A DNA stretch of 64,000 nt from Pseudomonas sp. PH1b. Its GTDB lineage: Bacteria; Pseudomonadota; Gammaproteobacteria; Pseudomonadales; Pseudomonadaceae. A program made the position numbers and the translations under genes. The stretch's first letter is position 1, and every line of letters starts with the position of its first letter. The stretch lies in NCBI RefSeq assembly GCF_000633395.1, contig NZ_AYMU01000020.1, positions 186,001-250,000 on the forward strand. Direction: 5' to 3'. The notes below the pieces were generated by a model that was not told the DNA's origin, did not search any database, and saw only the letters and a list, made by a program, of their open reading frames with translations. Below are positions 10,777-18,659 of the stretch, piece after piece.

Positions 10777-10862
10777 GTTGTAGGAGCTGGCCGAGCGGCG
10801 TTCCGCTTGCCAGGGAAGGGGCCCTCAAGGACGCCTTCGCCAGCAAGCTGGCTCCTACAAGG
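10777..10862. repeat. REP pair (REPIN) between trmB and kptA
   Basis: TTGTAGGAGCTGGCC at the left end and GCTGGCTCCTACAAGG at the right are inverted REP cores with about 50 bp between. The left copy is degenerate (GGCCGAGCGGC). The right end overlaps the last codons of kptA and supplies its stop codon. Confidence 0.85.
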
Positions 10863-11403
10863 GCTTGATGAAACCGACCGGTACCTGGTCGGTCAGCCAC
10901 ACCCCATTCTCCGCCTGATAGAAGGTGAACCCCTGGGCCTGCATGGCCTGGGCGTCGATCTGCAGGATCACCACCTGGCCATAACGCTGGCCCACGGCCC
11001 GGGCGGTATCGAGGTCCTGGGACAGGTGCACGTGATGGCGTGACCCCGGGATCAGTCCTTTCTCGTTGATCGAAGCCATGAAGCGCGTGGCGGTGCCGTG
11101 GAAGAGCACGGCGGGCGGTTGCCGGGCCTCCAGCTGCAGTTGCACGTTTTTGTTGGAGTGCCCCTGGACGGCGCGAATCCGCTGGCCGTCGGCGGACAGG
11201 GCGAAGCGCTTCTTGTCATTGCCTTCGACCACCAGCGCGATCAGTTCCCGGCTCATTTGCCGGCCGTGCTTGGCCGCGCCGCTGATCAGCGCGTCGATAT
11301 CGCCCCAGCCTTCGCTGTCCAGTTCCAGGCCGATGGCCTGGGGTTCGTGGCGCAGCACGTAGCTGAGGAACTTGCTGCTTTCCTCGATGATTTTCTGGCT
11401 CAT
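10855..11403 (-). CDS. kptA: KptA, RNA 2'-phosphotransferase
   Basis: 182 residues, Tpt1/KptA family. Conserved blocks: SKFLSYVLRHEPQ (R18-H19), a winged-helix half, RAVQGHSNKNV (second catalytic Arg and GHS), LFHGTATRF and HHVHLS. The family moves an internal RNA 2'-phosphate to NAD+, giving ADP-ribose 1'',2''-cyclic phosphate. Yeast needs it for tRNA splicing; bacteria lack that pathway, so its natural substrate here is unknown. The stop TAG lies inside a REP element (10855-10857), so the last residues FIKPL may be altered from the ancestral end. Monocistronic by position. Confidence 0.93.
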   Translation of the reverse strand: MSQKIIEESSKFLSYVLRHEPQAIGLELDSEGWGDIDALISGAAKHGRQMSRELIALVVEGNDKKRFALSADGQRIRAVQGHSNKNVQLQLEARQPPAVLFHGTATRFMASINEKGLIPGSRHHVHLSQDLDTARAVGQRYGQVVILQIDAQAMQAQGFTFYQAENGVWLTDQVPVGFIKPL

Positions 11404-11440
11404 GCTCTTCCTTGATAACGGGGGGCCGTTAGATTGCGTT

Positions 11441-11471
11441 GGCTGGCAAGCCGGCTCCTACGGGGTAGGAG
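11441..11471. repeat. REP element, partial pair
   Basis: GGCAAGCCGGCTCCTACGGGGTAGGAGCGG: one REP core facing left joined to a truncated facing core. It lies between kptA and the DUF3392 gene. Confidence 0.75.
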
Positions 11472-11483
11472 CGGGGCTCAAGG

Positions 11484-11807
11484 TCAGCGGCGATCAGCGA
11501 CCACGCCAATCAGCACCAGCACCACCAGCAGCACCGGCGCCAGGCTGTAATTGTTGAACTGGCTCAGGCCGCGGACGATCCACGGTGTCGCATAGATCAG
11601 GGCCAGGCCGCTGCCGATCATGCACAGCAGGGCCATCAGCGGCACCCGCAGGGCGCCGGCCATGCCACCCAGGCGTTGTTCGACCCAGCCCTTGATGTCT
11701 GCGCCGAACAGCACCAGCAGGCAGCCCACCAGCGCCAGGGAGATTTCCGAAAGGTTGCTGCGACTCCAGCGGGACACGGTGGCAAGCAGGTCGAGTACCA
11801 GATCCAT
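11484..11807 (-). CDS. DUF3392 small membrane protein
   Basis: 107 residues with three hydrophobic segments (about 21-38, 55-75, 86-103) and charged loops such as DIKGWVEQRLGG. It looks like a DUF3392 protein (PA0383-like); function unknown. It starts at ATG 11807, 9 bp after hemW, so it is the last gene of the metX-to-here leftward group or is cotranscribed with hemW. Confidence 0.75.
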   Translation of the reverse strand: MDLVLDLLATVSRWSRSNLSEISLALVGCLLVLFGADIKGWVEQRLGGMAGALRVPLMALLCMIGSGLALIYATPWIVRGLSQFNNYSLAPVLLVVLVLIGVVADRR

Positions 11808-11816
11808 GTGATTTCC

Positions 11817-13019
11817 TTAGATCAGAAAGTATTGCAGCAGGTCGTTGAGGAAGAGTTGCCCACGGGGCGTGGCCGCCAGGCGTGAGGGTTCGACCTGCAA
11901 CAGGCCGCTTTGTTCGGCCTGGCGCCGGCCTTCGGCGAGGCTCGCCAGGTCCAGCCCGGTGCGCTGGGCGAACAGCGCCGCGTCGACGCCGTCGGTGAGG
12001 CGCAGGGCGTTCATCAGGAACTCGAACGGCAGCTCTGCATTGCTCAGGGCCTTCTCGCCGGCTTGGTACTGCTTGGCCGGGTTCAGGTAGTCCTTGGGCA
12101 GGCGGGTCTTCCAGGTGCGCAGGATGCGCCCGTCCGGGTGGCTGAGCTTGCCGTGGGCGCCGGCGCCGATGCCGATGAAGTCGCCAAAGCTCCAGTAGTT
12201 CAGGTTGTGCCGCGCCGCACGGCCCGGCTGGGCGTAGGCCGAGACTTCGTACTGGGCATAGCCGTGCTCGGCCAGCAGGGCCTGGCCGGCTTCCTGGATA
12301 TCCCACAGGGTGTCGTCTTCCGGCAGCACCGGCGGCTGGTTCCAGAACACTGTGTTGGGCTCCAGGGTCAGCTGGTACCAGGACAGGTGGGTCGGCTTCA
12401 TCGCAATGGCCTGGCGCAGGTCGCCCAGGGCGTCGTCCAGGGACTGGTCCGGCAGGCCGTGCATCAGGTCCAGGTTGAAGTTGTCGAACCCGGCCTGGCG
12501 CGCCATGCCGGCAGCGCGAATGGCTTCATCGCCGTTGTGGATGCGGCCCAGGGCCTTGAGTTTCTGTTCCTGGAAGCTCTGGATGCCAATGGACAGGCGA
12601 TTGATCCCCAGGGCGCGGTAGGCGGTGAACTTCTCTTGCTCGAAGGTCCCGGGGTTGGCTTCCAGGGTGATCTCGATGTCGCTGGCGAAGCGGATACGCT
12701 GTTCCACGCCCTTGAGCAACCGGCCCAACGCCTGGGCGCTGAACAGGCTGGGGGTGCCGCCGCCGAAGAAGATCGAGCTCAGCTCGCGGCCGTGCACCGC
12801 ATGCAGGTCCTGGTCGAGGTCGGCCAGCAGGGCGTCGACGTACTCCTCTTCCGGCAGCGTCGGGCTGGCGGCGTGGGAGTTGAAGTCGCAGTACGGGCAT
12901 TTGCGCACACACCAGGGGATGTGGATGTACAGCGCCAGGGGCGGCAATTGGGGCAGGGCCGCCCGGGGCGTTTGCGCGCCGCCGTGAATCAGCGGCGACG
13001 CGGAGGGCTCATGACTCAT
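11817..13019 (-). CDS. hemW: HemW, radical SAM heme chaperone (HemN-like)
   Basis: 400 residues. The radical-SAM cluster motif is C37-x3-C41-x2-C44 (IPWCVRKCPYCDF), followed by FFGGGTPSL, a HemN-type DLMHGLPDQS segment and a C-terminal HemW domain. It lacks the extra N-terminal cysteine region of true HemN and is the usual length of HemW, which inserts heme into target proteins. These genes are often mis-annotated as coproporphyrinogen oxidase. It overlaps rdgB by 4 bp (ATGA). Confidence 0.92.
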   Translation of the reverse strand: MSHEPSASPLIHGGAQTPRAALPQLPPLALYIHIPWCVRKCPYCDFNSHAASPTLPEEEYVDALLADLDQDLHAVHGRELSSIFFGGGTPSLFSAQALGRLLKGVEQRIRFASDIEITLEANPGTFEQEKFTAYRALGINRLSIGIQSFQEQKLKALGRIHNGDEAIRAAGMARQAGFDNFNLDLMHGLPDQSLDDALGDLRQAIAMKPTHLSWYQLTLEPNTVFWNQPPVLPEDDTLWDIQEAGQALLAEHGYAQYEVSAYAQPGRAARHNLNYWSFGDFIGIGAGAHGKLSHPDGRILRTWKTRLPKDYLNPAKQYQAGEKALSNAELPFEFLMNALRLTDGVDAALFAQRTGLDLASLAEGRRQAEQSGLLQVEPSRLAATPRGQLFLNDLLQYFLI

Positions 13020-13609
13020 TTCAGGCCCAGGCGTTGCCGCAGAATGGCCATGGCGCGGGCGCGGTGGCTAAGCTGGTTTTTCTCCACGGGGCCCAGTTCG
13101 GCACTGGAGCAGTCACGCTCGGGCACCCAGAACAGCGGGTCGTAGCCAAAGCCGTGCTCGCCGCTGGCGGCGGTCAGGATGCGCCCGTGCCACAGGCCCT
13201 CACAGAGGATCGGCAACGGGTCGTCGGCGTGGCGCACCAGGGCCAGGACGCAGACGAACTGCGCGCCGCGCTGGGCTTCGGGCACGTCCTTGAGCGCTTC
13301 CAGCAGCTTGGCGTTGTTCGCCGCATCGCCCTGGCCGTCGGCGTAGCGCGCCGAGTAGATGCCCGGCGCGCCGCCGAGGAAGTCCACCGCCAGGCCGGAA
13401 TCGTCGGCCAATGCCGGCAAGCCGGAAATGCGCGCGGCATTGCGCGCCTTGAGGATGGCGTTTTCGACGAACGACAGGCCGGTTTCTTCCGGCTCGACGC
13501 TGCTGAACTCGCCGATCGAGCGCAATTGCACCGAAGCGCCGAGCATGGCCTGGAGTTCTTTGAGTTTGCCGGCGTTATGGCTGGCCAGTACGAGTTGCGT
13601 GAGGTTCAT
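13016..13609 (-). CDS. rdgB: RdgB, dITP/XTP pyrophosphatase
   Basis: 197 residues, Ham1/RdgB family. Motifs: LASHNAGKLKEL (P-loop-like start), PALADDSGLAVDFLGGAPGIYSARYA and GYDPLFW, then LSHRARA near the C-terminus. It hydrolyses dITP, XTP and ITP to keep them out of DNA. It is coupled on both sides: TAATG with the DUF4426 gene upstream and ATGA with hemW downstream. Confidence 0.96.
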   Translation of the reverse strand: MNLTQLVLASHNAGKLKELQAMLGASVQLRSIGEFSSVEPEETGLSFVENAILKARNAARISGLPALADDSGLAVDFLGGAPGIYSARYADGQGDAANNAKLLEALKDVPEAQRGAQFVCVLALVRHADDPLPILCEGLWHGRILTAASGEHGFGYDPLFWVPERDCSSAELGPVEKNQLSHRARAMAILRQRLGLK

Positions 13610-14043
13610 TATTCGCCCGGGAATAGCTCTTGGTTGAAGCTGAAGCTGTTGGTGTCACCGCCAGTTTGCACATTGATGGTGAACGTACGGTTTTCCTGCT
13701 GCTCCACCGGGAACTGGGCGATGTAGTAGATCGCGCCCTGTTCAGTGATCTGCCGGAAGTTCAGGGTGATGCTCTTGCTGGTCAGGTCCTTCACCGTGCC
13801 ACTGACCTGGGCGACCAGCGGTTTGCCGTCCTTGATCAGGGAGACGTTGATGACCCCCTGGTTCTTGCTGCGGATCAGCTCTGCAGCCTTGGCGATGTCC
13901 GGTTGCAGGTAGGTGGAGTTAAAGGTGTTGTAGTGCACGGTAACGTCACCGAACACTTCCTGGCGCTCGCCCTTGATCGGATCCGCCGCCAGGGCCGCAA
14001 GGCTCAGGCAGGCAGTCAGTAGAAACGTAATCCAGCGACCCAT
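13609..14043 (-). CDS. DUF4426 periplasmic protein
   Basis: 144 residues with a clear signal peptide (residues 1-20, ending LAALAA), then a small beta-rich domain (VFGDVTVHYNTFNSTYLQPDIAKAA). It matches the PA0388-type DUF4426 family; function unknown. It sits between metW and rdgB in an order conserved across Pseudomonas and shares one base with rdgB (TAATG). Confidence 0.8.
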   Translation of the reverse strand: MGRWITFLLTACLSLAALAADPIKGERQEVFGDVTVHYNTFNSTYLQPDIAKAAELIRSKNQGVINVSLIKDGKPLVAQVSGTVKDLTSKSITLNFRQITEQGAIYYIAQFPVEQQENRTFTINVQTGGDTNSFSFNQELFPGE

Positions 14044-14068
14044 GATCGTTCTCCTCGATGCAGCGTGG

Positions 14069-14689
14069 TTAAACCGCGACTTTGTGATCCTGCAGGCCGG
14101 GACTGCTGACGCGGTAGATGCCGATCTCTCCTAAGAGATTAGGCCATAGCTTACTGGCCCACCCGTGGCGGTGTTGTTGATCGACGGCAAGGCGATTGAT
14201 GACCCGGGCTTCGCGCTCGCGGCACAGCTCTTCGAAGTCCTCGAAGGTGCAGAAGTGGATGTTCGGCGTGTTGTACCAGGTGTACGGGAGGAATTCCGAG
14301 ACCGGCATCCGACCCTTGCTGGCCAGGTACCAGCGGCAGCGCCAGTGACCGAAGTTGGGGAAGGTGATGATGCACTGGCGGCCGACCCTGAGCATCTCGT
14401 CGAGGATCTTGTCCGGGTAGTGCACGGCCTGCAGGGCCTGGGTCATGACCACGATATCGAAGCTGTTGCTGGCAAAGTTGCCCAGGCCCTTGTCCAGGTC
14501 CTGCTCGATGACGTTGATGCCCTTGGACACGCATTCGGCGATGTTGTCCGGGTCGTTTTCCAGGCCGTAGCCGGTGACTTGCTTGTGTTCCTGCAGCCAG
14601 CTCAGCAGCTCGCCGTTGCCGCAGCCCAGGTCGAGGACGCGGCTGCCGGCGGGGATCCATTCCTGGATGATTTCCAGATCGGCTCTCAT
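14069..14689 (-). CDS. metW: MetW, methionine biosynthesis methyltransferase-like protein
   Basis: 206 residues with a class I SAM-binding fold: VLDLGCGNGELLSWL (motif I), GYGLENDP, then VMTQALQAVHYPDKILDEMLRV. MetW works with MetX in homoserine acylation in proteobacteria; its exact chemistry in Pseudomonas is not settled. It starts 7 bp after the metX stop, so the two are one operon. Confidence 0.95.
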   Translation of the reverse strand: MRADLEIIQEWIPAGSRVLDLGCGNGELLSWLQEHKQVTGYGLENDPDNIAECVSKGINVIEQDLDKGLGNFASNSFDIVVMTQALQAVHYPDKILDEMLRVGRQCIITFPNFGHWRCRWYLASKGRMPVSEFLPYTWYNTPNIHFCTFEDFEELCREREARVINRLAVDQQHRHGWASKLWPNLLGEIGIYRVSSPGLQDHKVAV

Positions 14690-14696
14690 CGATTCC

Positions 14697-15836
14697 TCAC
14701 AAGGTGATGCGGTTCATGTAGTGACTGAAAGCCTGCAGGTAGCGCGGGATCGGGATCAGGAAGGCGTCGTGCCCCTGGGGGGCGTCGATTTCCAGGTAGC
14801 AGACGTCCTTGCGCGCGGCCATCAGTGCGTCCACCAGTTCCCGGGAGCGGGCCGGGGAGAAGCGCCAGTCGGTGGTGAAGGACATCACGCAGAACTTGGC
14901 AGTGGCGTTGGCGAAGGTCTTGGCCAGGTCATCGTCGAAGTTGGCCGCCGGGTCGAAGTAGTCCAGGGCCTTGGTCATCAGCAGGTAGGTGTTGGCGTCG
15001 AAACGCCCGGAGAACTCCTCGCCCTGGTAGCGCAGGTAGCTTTCGACCTGGAACTCGACGCTGTGGAAGTCGTAATTGAGCTTCTCGCTCTTGAGGCCGC
15101 GGCCGAACTTCTCGCCCATGGAGTCGTCGGACAGGTAGGTGATATGGCCCACCATCCGCGCCAGCATCAGCCCGCGCTTGGGGATCACCCCCTGCTCCTG
15201 GAACGAGCCGCCGTGGAACTCGGGATCGGTGAGGATCGCCTGGCGCGCCACTTCGTTGAAGGCGATGTTCTGTGCCGAGAGCTTGGGCGCCGAGGCGATG
15301 GCCAGGCAGTGCCGGACCCGGTCCGGGTAGGTGATGGTCCATTGCAGGGCCTGCATGCCGCCGAGGCTACCGCCGATCACCGCGGCCCATTGGCCGATGC
15401 CCAGGCGATCGGCCAGGCGTGCCTGGCTGTGTACCCAGTCTTCCACGGTGAGTACCGGGAAGTCGGCGCCAAATGGCTTGCCGGTGTCCGGGTTGAGGCT
15501 GCTGGGTCCGGTGGAGCCGTTGCAGCCGCCGAGGTTGTTGAGGCTGACGACGAAGAATTTGTTGGTGTCGATCGGCTTGCCCGGGCCAATGCAGCTGTCC
15601 CACCAACCGGGCTTGCGGTCGTCGGGACTGTGGTAGCCGGCGGCATGATGATGGCCGGACAGGGCGTGGCAGATCAGAACCGCATTGCTGGCGCTGGCGT
15701 TGAGCTGGCCGTAGGTTTCATAGACCAGGTCGTAAGCGGCCAGCGCGCGTCCGCAGGCCAGGGCCAGAGGATCGTTGAAGTGCGCTGTTTGCGGCGTGAC
15801 CAGACCAACAGAATCGGGGGGGAAGGCAGTTGGCAT
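14697..15836 (-). CDS. metX: MetX, homoserine O-succinyltransferase (MetX family)
   Basis: 379 residues from ATG 15836 (MPTAFPPDSVGLV); an upstream in-frame ATG at 15851 is less like the family start. It is an alpha/beta hydrolase: oxyanion region NLGGCNGSTGPSS, nucleophile elbow GGSLGGMQALQW, late Asp in FSPARSRELVDAL and His in PQGHDAFL. MetX of pseudomonads mostly uses succinyl-CoA despite the homoserine O-acetyltransferase label; I cannot tell the donor with certainty. First step of methionine synthesis from homoserine. Confidence 0.95.
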   Translation of the reverse strand: MPTAFPPDSVGLVTPQTAHFNDPLALACGRALAAYDLVYETYGQLNASASNAVLICHALSGHHHAAGYHSPDDRKPGWWDSCIGPGKPIDTNKFFVVSLNNLGGCNGSTGPSSLNPDTGKPFGADFPVLTVEDWVHSQARLADRLGIGQWAAVIGGSLGGMQALQWTITYPDRVRHCLAIASAPKLSAQNIAFNEVARQAILTDPEFHGGSFQEQGVIPKRGLMLARMVGHITYLSDDSMGEKFGRGLKSEKLNYDFHSVEFQVESYLRYQGEEFSGRFDANTYLLMTKALDYFDPAANFDDDLAKTFANATAKFCVMSFTTDWRFSPARSRELVDALMAARKDVCYLEIDAPQGHDAFLIPIPRYLQAFSHYMNRITL

Positions 15837-15939
15837 CGACCCTGCTCTCATTTAAATGAGGCGTAAGTCTAAAGACCGCTGCACCCAGCGGCAAGCAAAG
15901 CCCGGGGCTGTGTTCGTTGCGGGAAATGACCTGGGAGGT

Positions 15940-16000
15940 TCGCTGGCAAGCCAGCTCCTACAGCGGACACAGGACGTAGGAGCCGGCTTGCCGGCGAATC
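15940..16000. repeat. REP pair upstream of metX
   Basis: CGCTGGCAAGCCAGCTCCTACA (15940-15962) and CGTAGGAGCCGGCTTGCCGGCGAAT (15975-15999) form two facing REPs with a very short spacer. The right copy ends at the stop codon of the DUF167 gene. The rest of the 15837-15998 gap shows no promoter I trust and no SAM riboswitch. Confidence 0.9.
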
Positions 16001-16292
16001 AGGCGGGGCGAGCCAGCCCCGGCAGCTCCGGCAGCTTCTTCGGCGCTTGCAGGCGCACCCGCTTTTGCCGGTTCAGCTCGCCGCTGACCAGGCTGACGTG
16101 GCTCTTGGGAATGCCGAAGGCCTTGGCCAGGAACGCCATCAGGTGGGCATTGGCCTTGCCTTCGACGGGCGGGGCGGTCAGGCGGATCTTCAGGCGATCA
16201 CCGTGCAGGCCAGCGAACTCATCGCTGCTGGCCTTGGGTTGCAGGTGACAATCGAGGATCAGATCGTCACCGTCCCAGCGGAAATAGCTCAT
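15999..16292 (-). CDS. DUF167 / YggU family protein
   Basis: 97 residues. Signature blocks LDCHLQPKASSDEFAGLHGDRLKIRLTAPPVEGKANAHLMAFLAKAFGI are typical of YggU/DUF167, a small alpha/beta protein of unknown function. It shares one base with the yggT stop/start junction (16292) and belongs to the proC-yggT-yggU group. Confidence 0.92.
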   Translation of the reverse strand: MSYFRWDGDDLILDCHLQPKASSDEFAGLHGDRLKIRLTAPPVEGKANAHLMAFLAKAFGIPKSHVSLVSGELNRQKRVRLQAPKKLPELPGLARPA

Positions 16293-16882
16293 CAGATCAG
16301 GCCAAACAGCTCACGGGGCATGAAGGTGTAGAACGCCATCCGTGGGATCAGCCACTGTTGCAACAGCTGGATCACGATGAAGGCCAGGATCGGCGAGATG
16401 TCGAGGCCGCCCAGGTTCGGCACGATACGGCGGAACGGCGCCAGGAACGGCTCGCTGATCTGGTAGGCCAGTTCGGCGCCCGGGCTCTGGCTGCCAGGGG
16501 CGACCCAGGACAGGATCACGCTGATGATCATGGCGAAGAACCAGATCTTCAGCAGCAGGGCGAAGATGCCGATCGGGGCCCAGAGCAGCAGGCCAAGCAC
16601 GTTGAAGGGGATGTAGCTGAGGGTGAGGATGATGGCGAACAGCACCATCTGCACGATCAGCGCCAGCACCAGCGAGGACAGGTCCAGGCCGAACACGCTG
16701 GGGATGATCCGGCGCATGGGCTTGAGCAGTGGCTGGGTGGCCCGCACGATGAACTGGCAGATCGGGTTGTAGAAGTTGGCCCGTACCACTTGCAGGATGA
16801 AGCGCAGCAGGACCACCAGCAGATACAGGCTGCCGAGGGTCTGGATGACGAAAATGGCAGCGTCGTTGAGTCCGAACATCAT
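16292..16882 (-). CDS. YggT family membrane protein
   Basis: 196 residues, two tandem YggT repeats with four main membrane segments. Repeat signatures are RFILQVVRANFYNPICQFIVRATQPLLKPMRRIIP and WVAPGSQSP...ISEPFLAPFRRIVP. Function is not firmly known; in other bacteria it is linked to osmotic tolerance and cell division factors. It lies between proC and the DUF167 gene, a widely conserved arrangement. Confidence 0.93.
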   Translation of the reverse strand: MMFGLNDAAIFVIQTLGSLYLLVVLLRFILQVVRANFYNPICQFIVRATQPLLKPMRRIIPSVFGLDLSSLVLALIVQMVLFAIILTLSYIPFNVLGLLLWAPIGIFALLLKIWFFAMIISVILSWVAPGSQSPGAELAYQISEPFLAPFRRIVPNLGGLDISPILAFIVIQLLQQWLIPRMAFYTFMPRELFGLI

Positions 16883-16903
16883 TGATTCCTTTGTAAGGGC
16901 GAA

Positions 16904-17722
16904 TTAACGGCCGAGTTGTTCAGCCATTTCGGCCGAGCGGTGCGCGGCGGCACCCAATGCTTTTTCCACCAGGGCTTCAAAACCGTCAGCCTGGAATGAT
17001 TTGATCGCCGCCTCCGTGGTGCCGGCCGGCGAGGTCACTCGGCGGCGCAGTTCGGCGGCGTCGACATCACTCGAAACCGCCATGTGGGCAGCCCCCAGAG
17101 CGGTCTGCAGGGTCAGTTGGGCGGCGGTTTCCCGCGGCAGGCCGAGTTTTTCCCCGGCCGCGGTCATGGCCTCGATCAGCAGGAAGAAATACGCCGGTCC
17201 GCTGCCGGAGACAGCGGTCACTGCATCCAGTTGCTGTTCCTGTTCCAGCCACAGGGCGATGCCGACGGCGGACAGCAGCGCCTCGGCCTGGTGGCGTTGC
17301 TCGGCGCTGACCCGGGCGGTGGCGTACAGGCCGCTGACGCCCTGGCGCAGCAGCGCCGGGGTGTTGGGCATGCAGCGCACGATCGGCTGCTCGCCGAGCC
17401 ACTGGTTCATGCTGGCGCAGGTGATGCCGGCGGCGATGGACACCACCAGTTGCTGCGGCTTCAGGCTCGGGCGCAGGGCCTCGCACACCGCTTTCATGGC
17501 CTGGGGCTTGACCGCCAGGACGATCACCTCGACGCCGTCGATGGCCTCGGCGTTATCGGCAAACACCTGGATGCCGTGTTCGGCGGCTACCTTGGCACGG
17601 GTTTGCTCGCCCGGGTCGCTGGCGCGGATCTGCGAGGCATCCAGGCCCTTGGCCCGCAGGCCACCGATCAGGCTGGCCGCCATGTTGCCGGCACCGATAA
17701 AAGCGATACGAGTGGTGTTCAT
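16904..17722 (-). CDS. proC: ProC, pyrroline-5-carboxylate reductase
   Basis: 272 residues, the usual length. N-terminal Rossmann motif IAFIGAGNMAASLIGGL, the VLAVKPQAM block, and the C-terminal signature SGSGPAYFFLLIEAMTAAGEKLGLPRETA-type region ending VTSPAGTTEAAI. Final step of proline synthesis, NAD(P)H-dependent. It is in line with yggS upstream (34-bp gap), another conserved pair. Confidence 0.97.
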   Translation of the reverse strand: MNTTRIAFIGAGNMAASLIGGLRAKGLDASQIRASDPGEQTRAKVAAEHGIQVFADNAEAIDGVEVIVLAVKPQAMKAVCEALRPSLKPQQLVVSIAAGITCASMNQWLGEQPIVRCMPNTPALLRQGVSGLYATARVSAEQRHQAEALLSAVGIALWLEQEQQLDAVTAVSGSGPAYFFLLIEAMTAAGEKLGLPRETAAQLTLQTALGAAHMAVSSDVDAAELRRRVTSPAGTTEAAIKSFQADGFEALVEKALGAAAHRSAEMAEQLGR

Positions 17723-17756
17723 GACAGGTCCTTATGTGAGGTCGGGGTCAGTCGCA

Positions 17757-18455
17757 TCAGGACTGACTGTAGTCGCGGGCACCAAACAGCGCGGTACCGA
17801 TCCGCACCCAGGTGGCGCCTTGGGCGATGGCCGCTTCCAGATCGTGGCTCATGCCCATGGAAAGTGTGTCCAGGGGCAGCCCGAGGCTGTCCCGCAGTTG
17901 GTTGTTCAAGGCCTGAACCGCGGCGAAGGCCGCGTCCTGGGCATCCCGATCCTCGGTGGGTTCGGGGATTGCCATCAAGCCGCGCAGTTGCAGGCGTGGC
18001 AAGGCGCTGATGGCGGCCGCCAGGGCGGGCAGCTCGGCTGGGGCGCAGCCGGACTTGCTGGCCTCGCCACTGACATTCACCTGAATGCAGATGTTCAGCG
18101 GCGCGAGCTCGGCGGGGCGCTGCTCGGACAGGCGTTGGGCAATTTTCAGACGGTCCACGGAATGCACCCAGTCGAAGTGTTCGGCGATAGCGCGAGTCTT
18201 GTTCGACTGAATGGGGCCGATGAAGTGCCAACTCAAGGGCAGGTCGGCCAATTCCTGCTGTTTGCCCAGGGCTTCCTGCAGGTAGTTTTCGCCGAAGTCA
18301 CACAGACCTGCGGCATGGGCTTCGCGCAGGGCCGCGGCGGGCTTGGTCTTGCTCACGGCCAGCAATCGGACGCTGTCCGGGTTACGCTGCGCAACCTGGC
18401 AGGCGCTGCGGATCCGCTCGGCTACCTGGGCAATGTTGTCTGCTATCGTGGACAT
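17757..18455 (-). CDS. YggS/PipY family PLP homeostasis protein
   Basis: 232 residues from ATG 18455 (MSTIADNIAQ); longer frames upstream are not conserved-looking. It is a single-domain alanine-racemase-like barrel: PLP lysine K36 in AVSKTKP, FGENYLQEA, WHFIGPIQSNKTR, SVDR, and late LSMGMSHDLEAAI and RIGTALFG. It helps balance pyridoxal phosphate and amino-acid pools; no enzymatic activity is known. It is divergent from pilT across 204 bp. Confidence 0.95.
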   Translation of the reverse strand: MSTIADNIAQVAERIRSACQVAQRNPDSVRLLAVSKTKPAAALREAHAAGLCDFGENYLQEALGKQQELADLPLSWHFIGPIQSNKTRAIAEHFDWVHSVDRLKIAQRLSEQRPAELAPLNICIQVNVSGEASKSGCAPAELPALAAAISALPRLQLRGLMAIPEPTEDRDAQDAAFAAVQALNNQLRDSLGLPLDTLSMGMSHDLEAAIAQGATWVRIGTALFGARDYSQS

Positions 18456-18659
18456 TCGATTTCGTCTCAAAAGTACCTGCGACCGGCTGCCTGCGACCCT
18501 GGCCGCCACCTGCCGCGTGAATCCACCAGACCCGGTCTGCCAGCCGGCCCGAGCAATGCTCAAGGGCCGCGCCGGAGGTTGTCCGCTACCGGGCAATTGA
18601 ATCTGCCGGGCGTACAGGGGTCTGAAGCTCGCGGCATTCTACTGGAATTGGGGAGCACT

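Noticed and set aside
11817..13019. Annotation as coproporphyrinogen III oxidase HemN
   Set aside because: Length and N-terminal region fit HemW; true HemN is longer with extra N-terminal residues for the second SAM.
15837..15998. SAM riboswitch upstream of metX
   Set aside because: Looked for SAM-II or other motifs; found only two REP elements and no conserved aptamer sequence.
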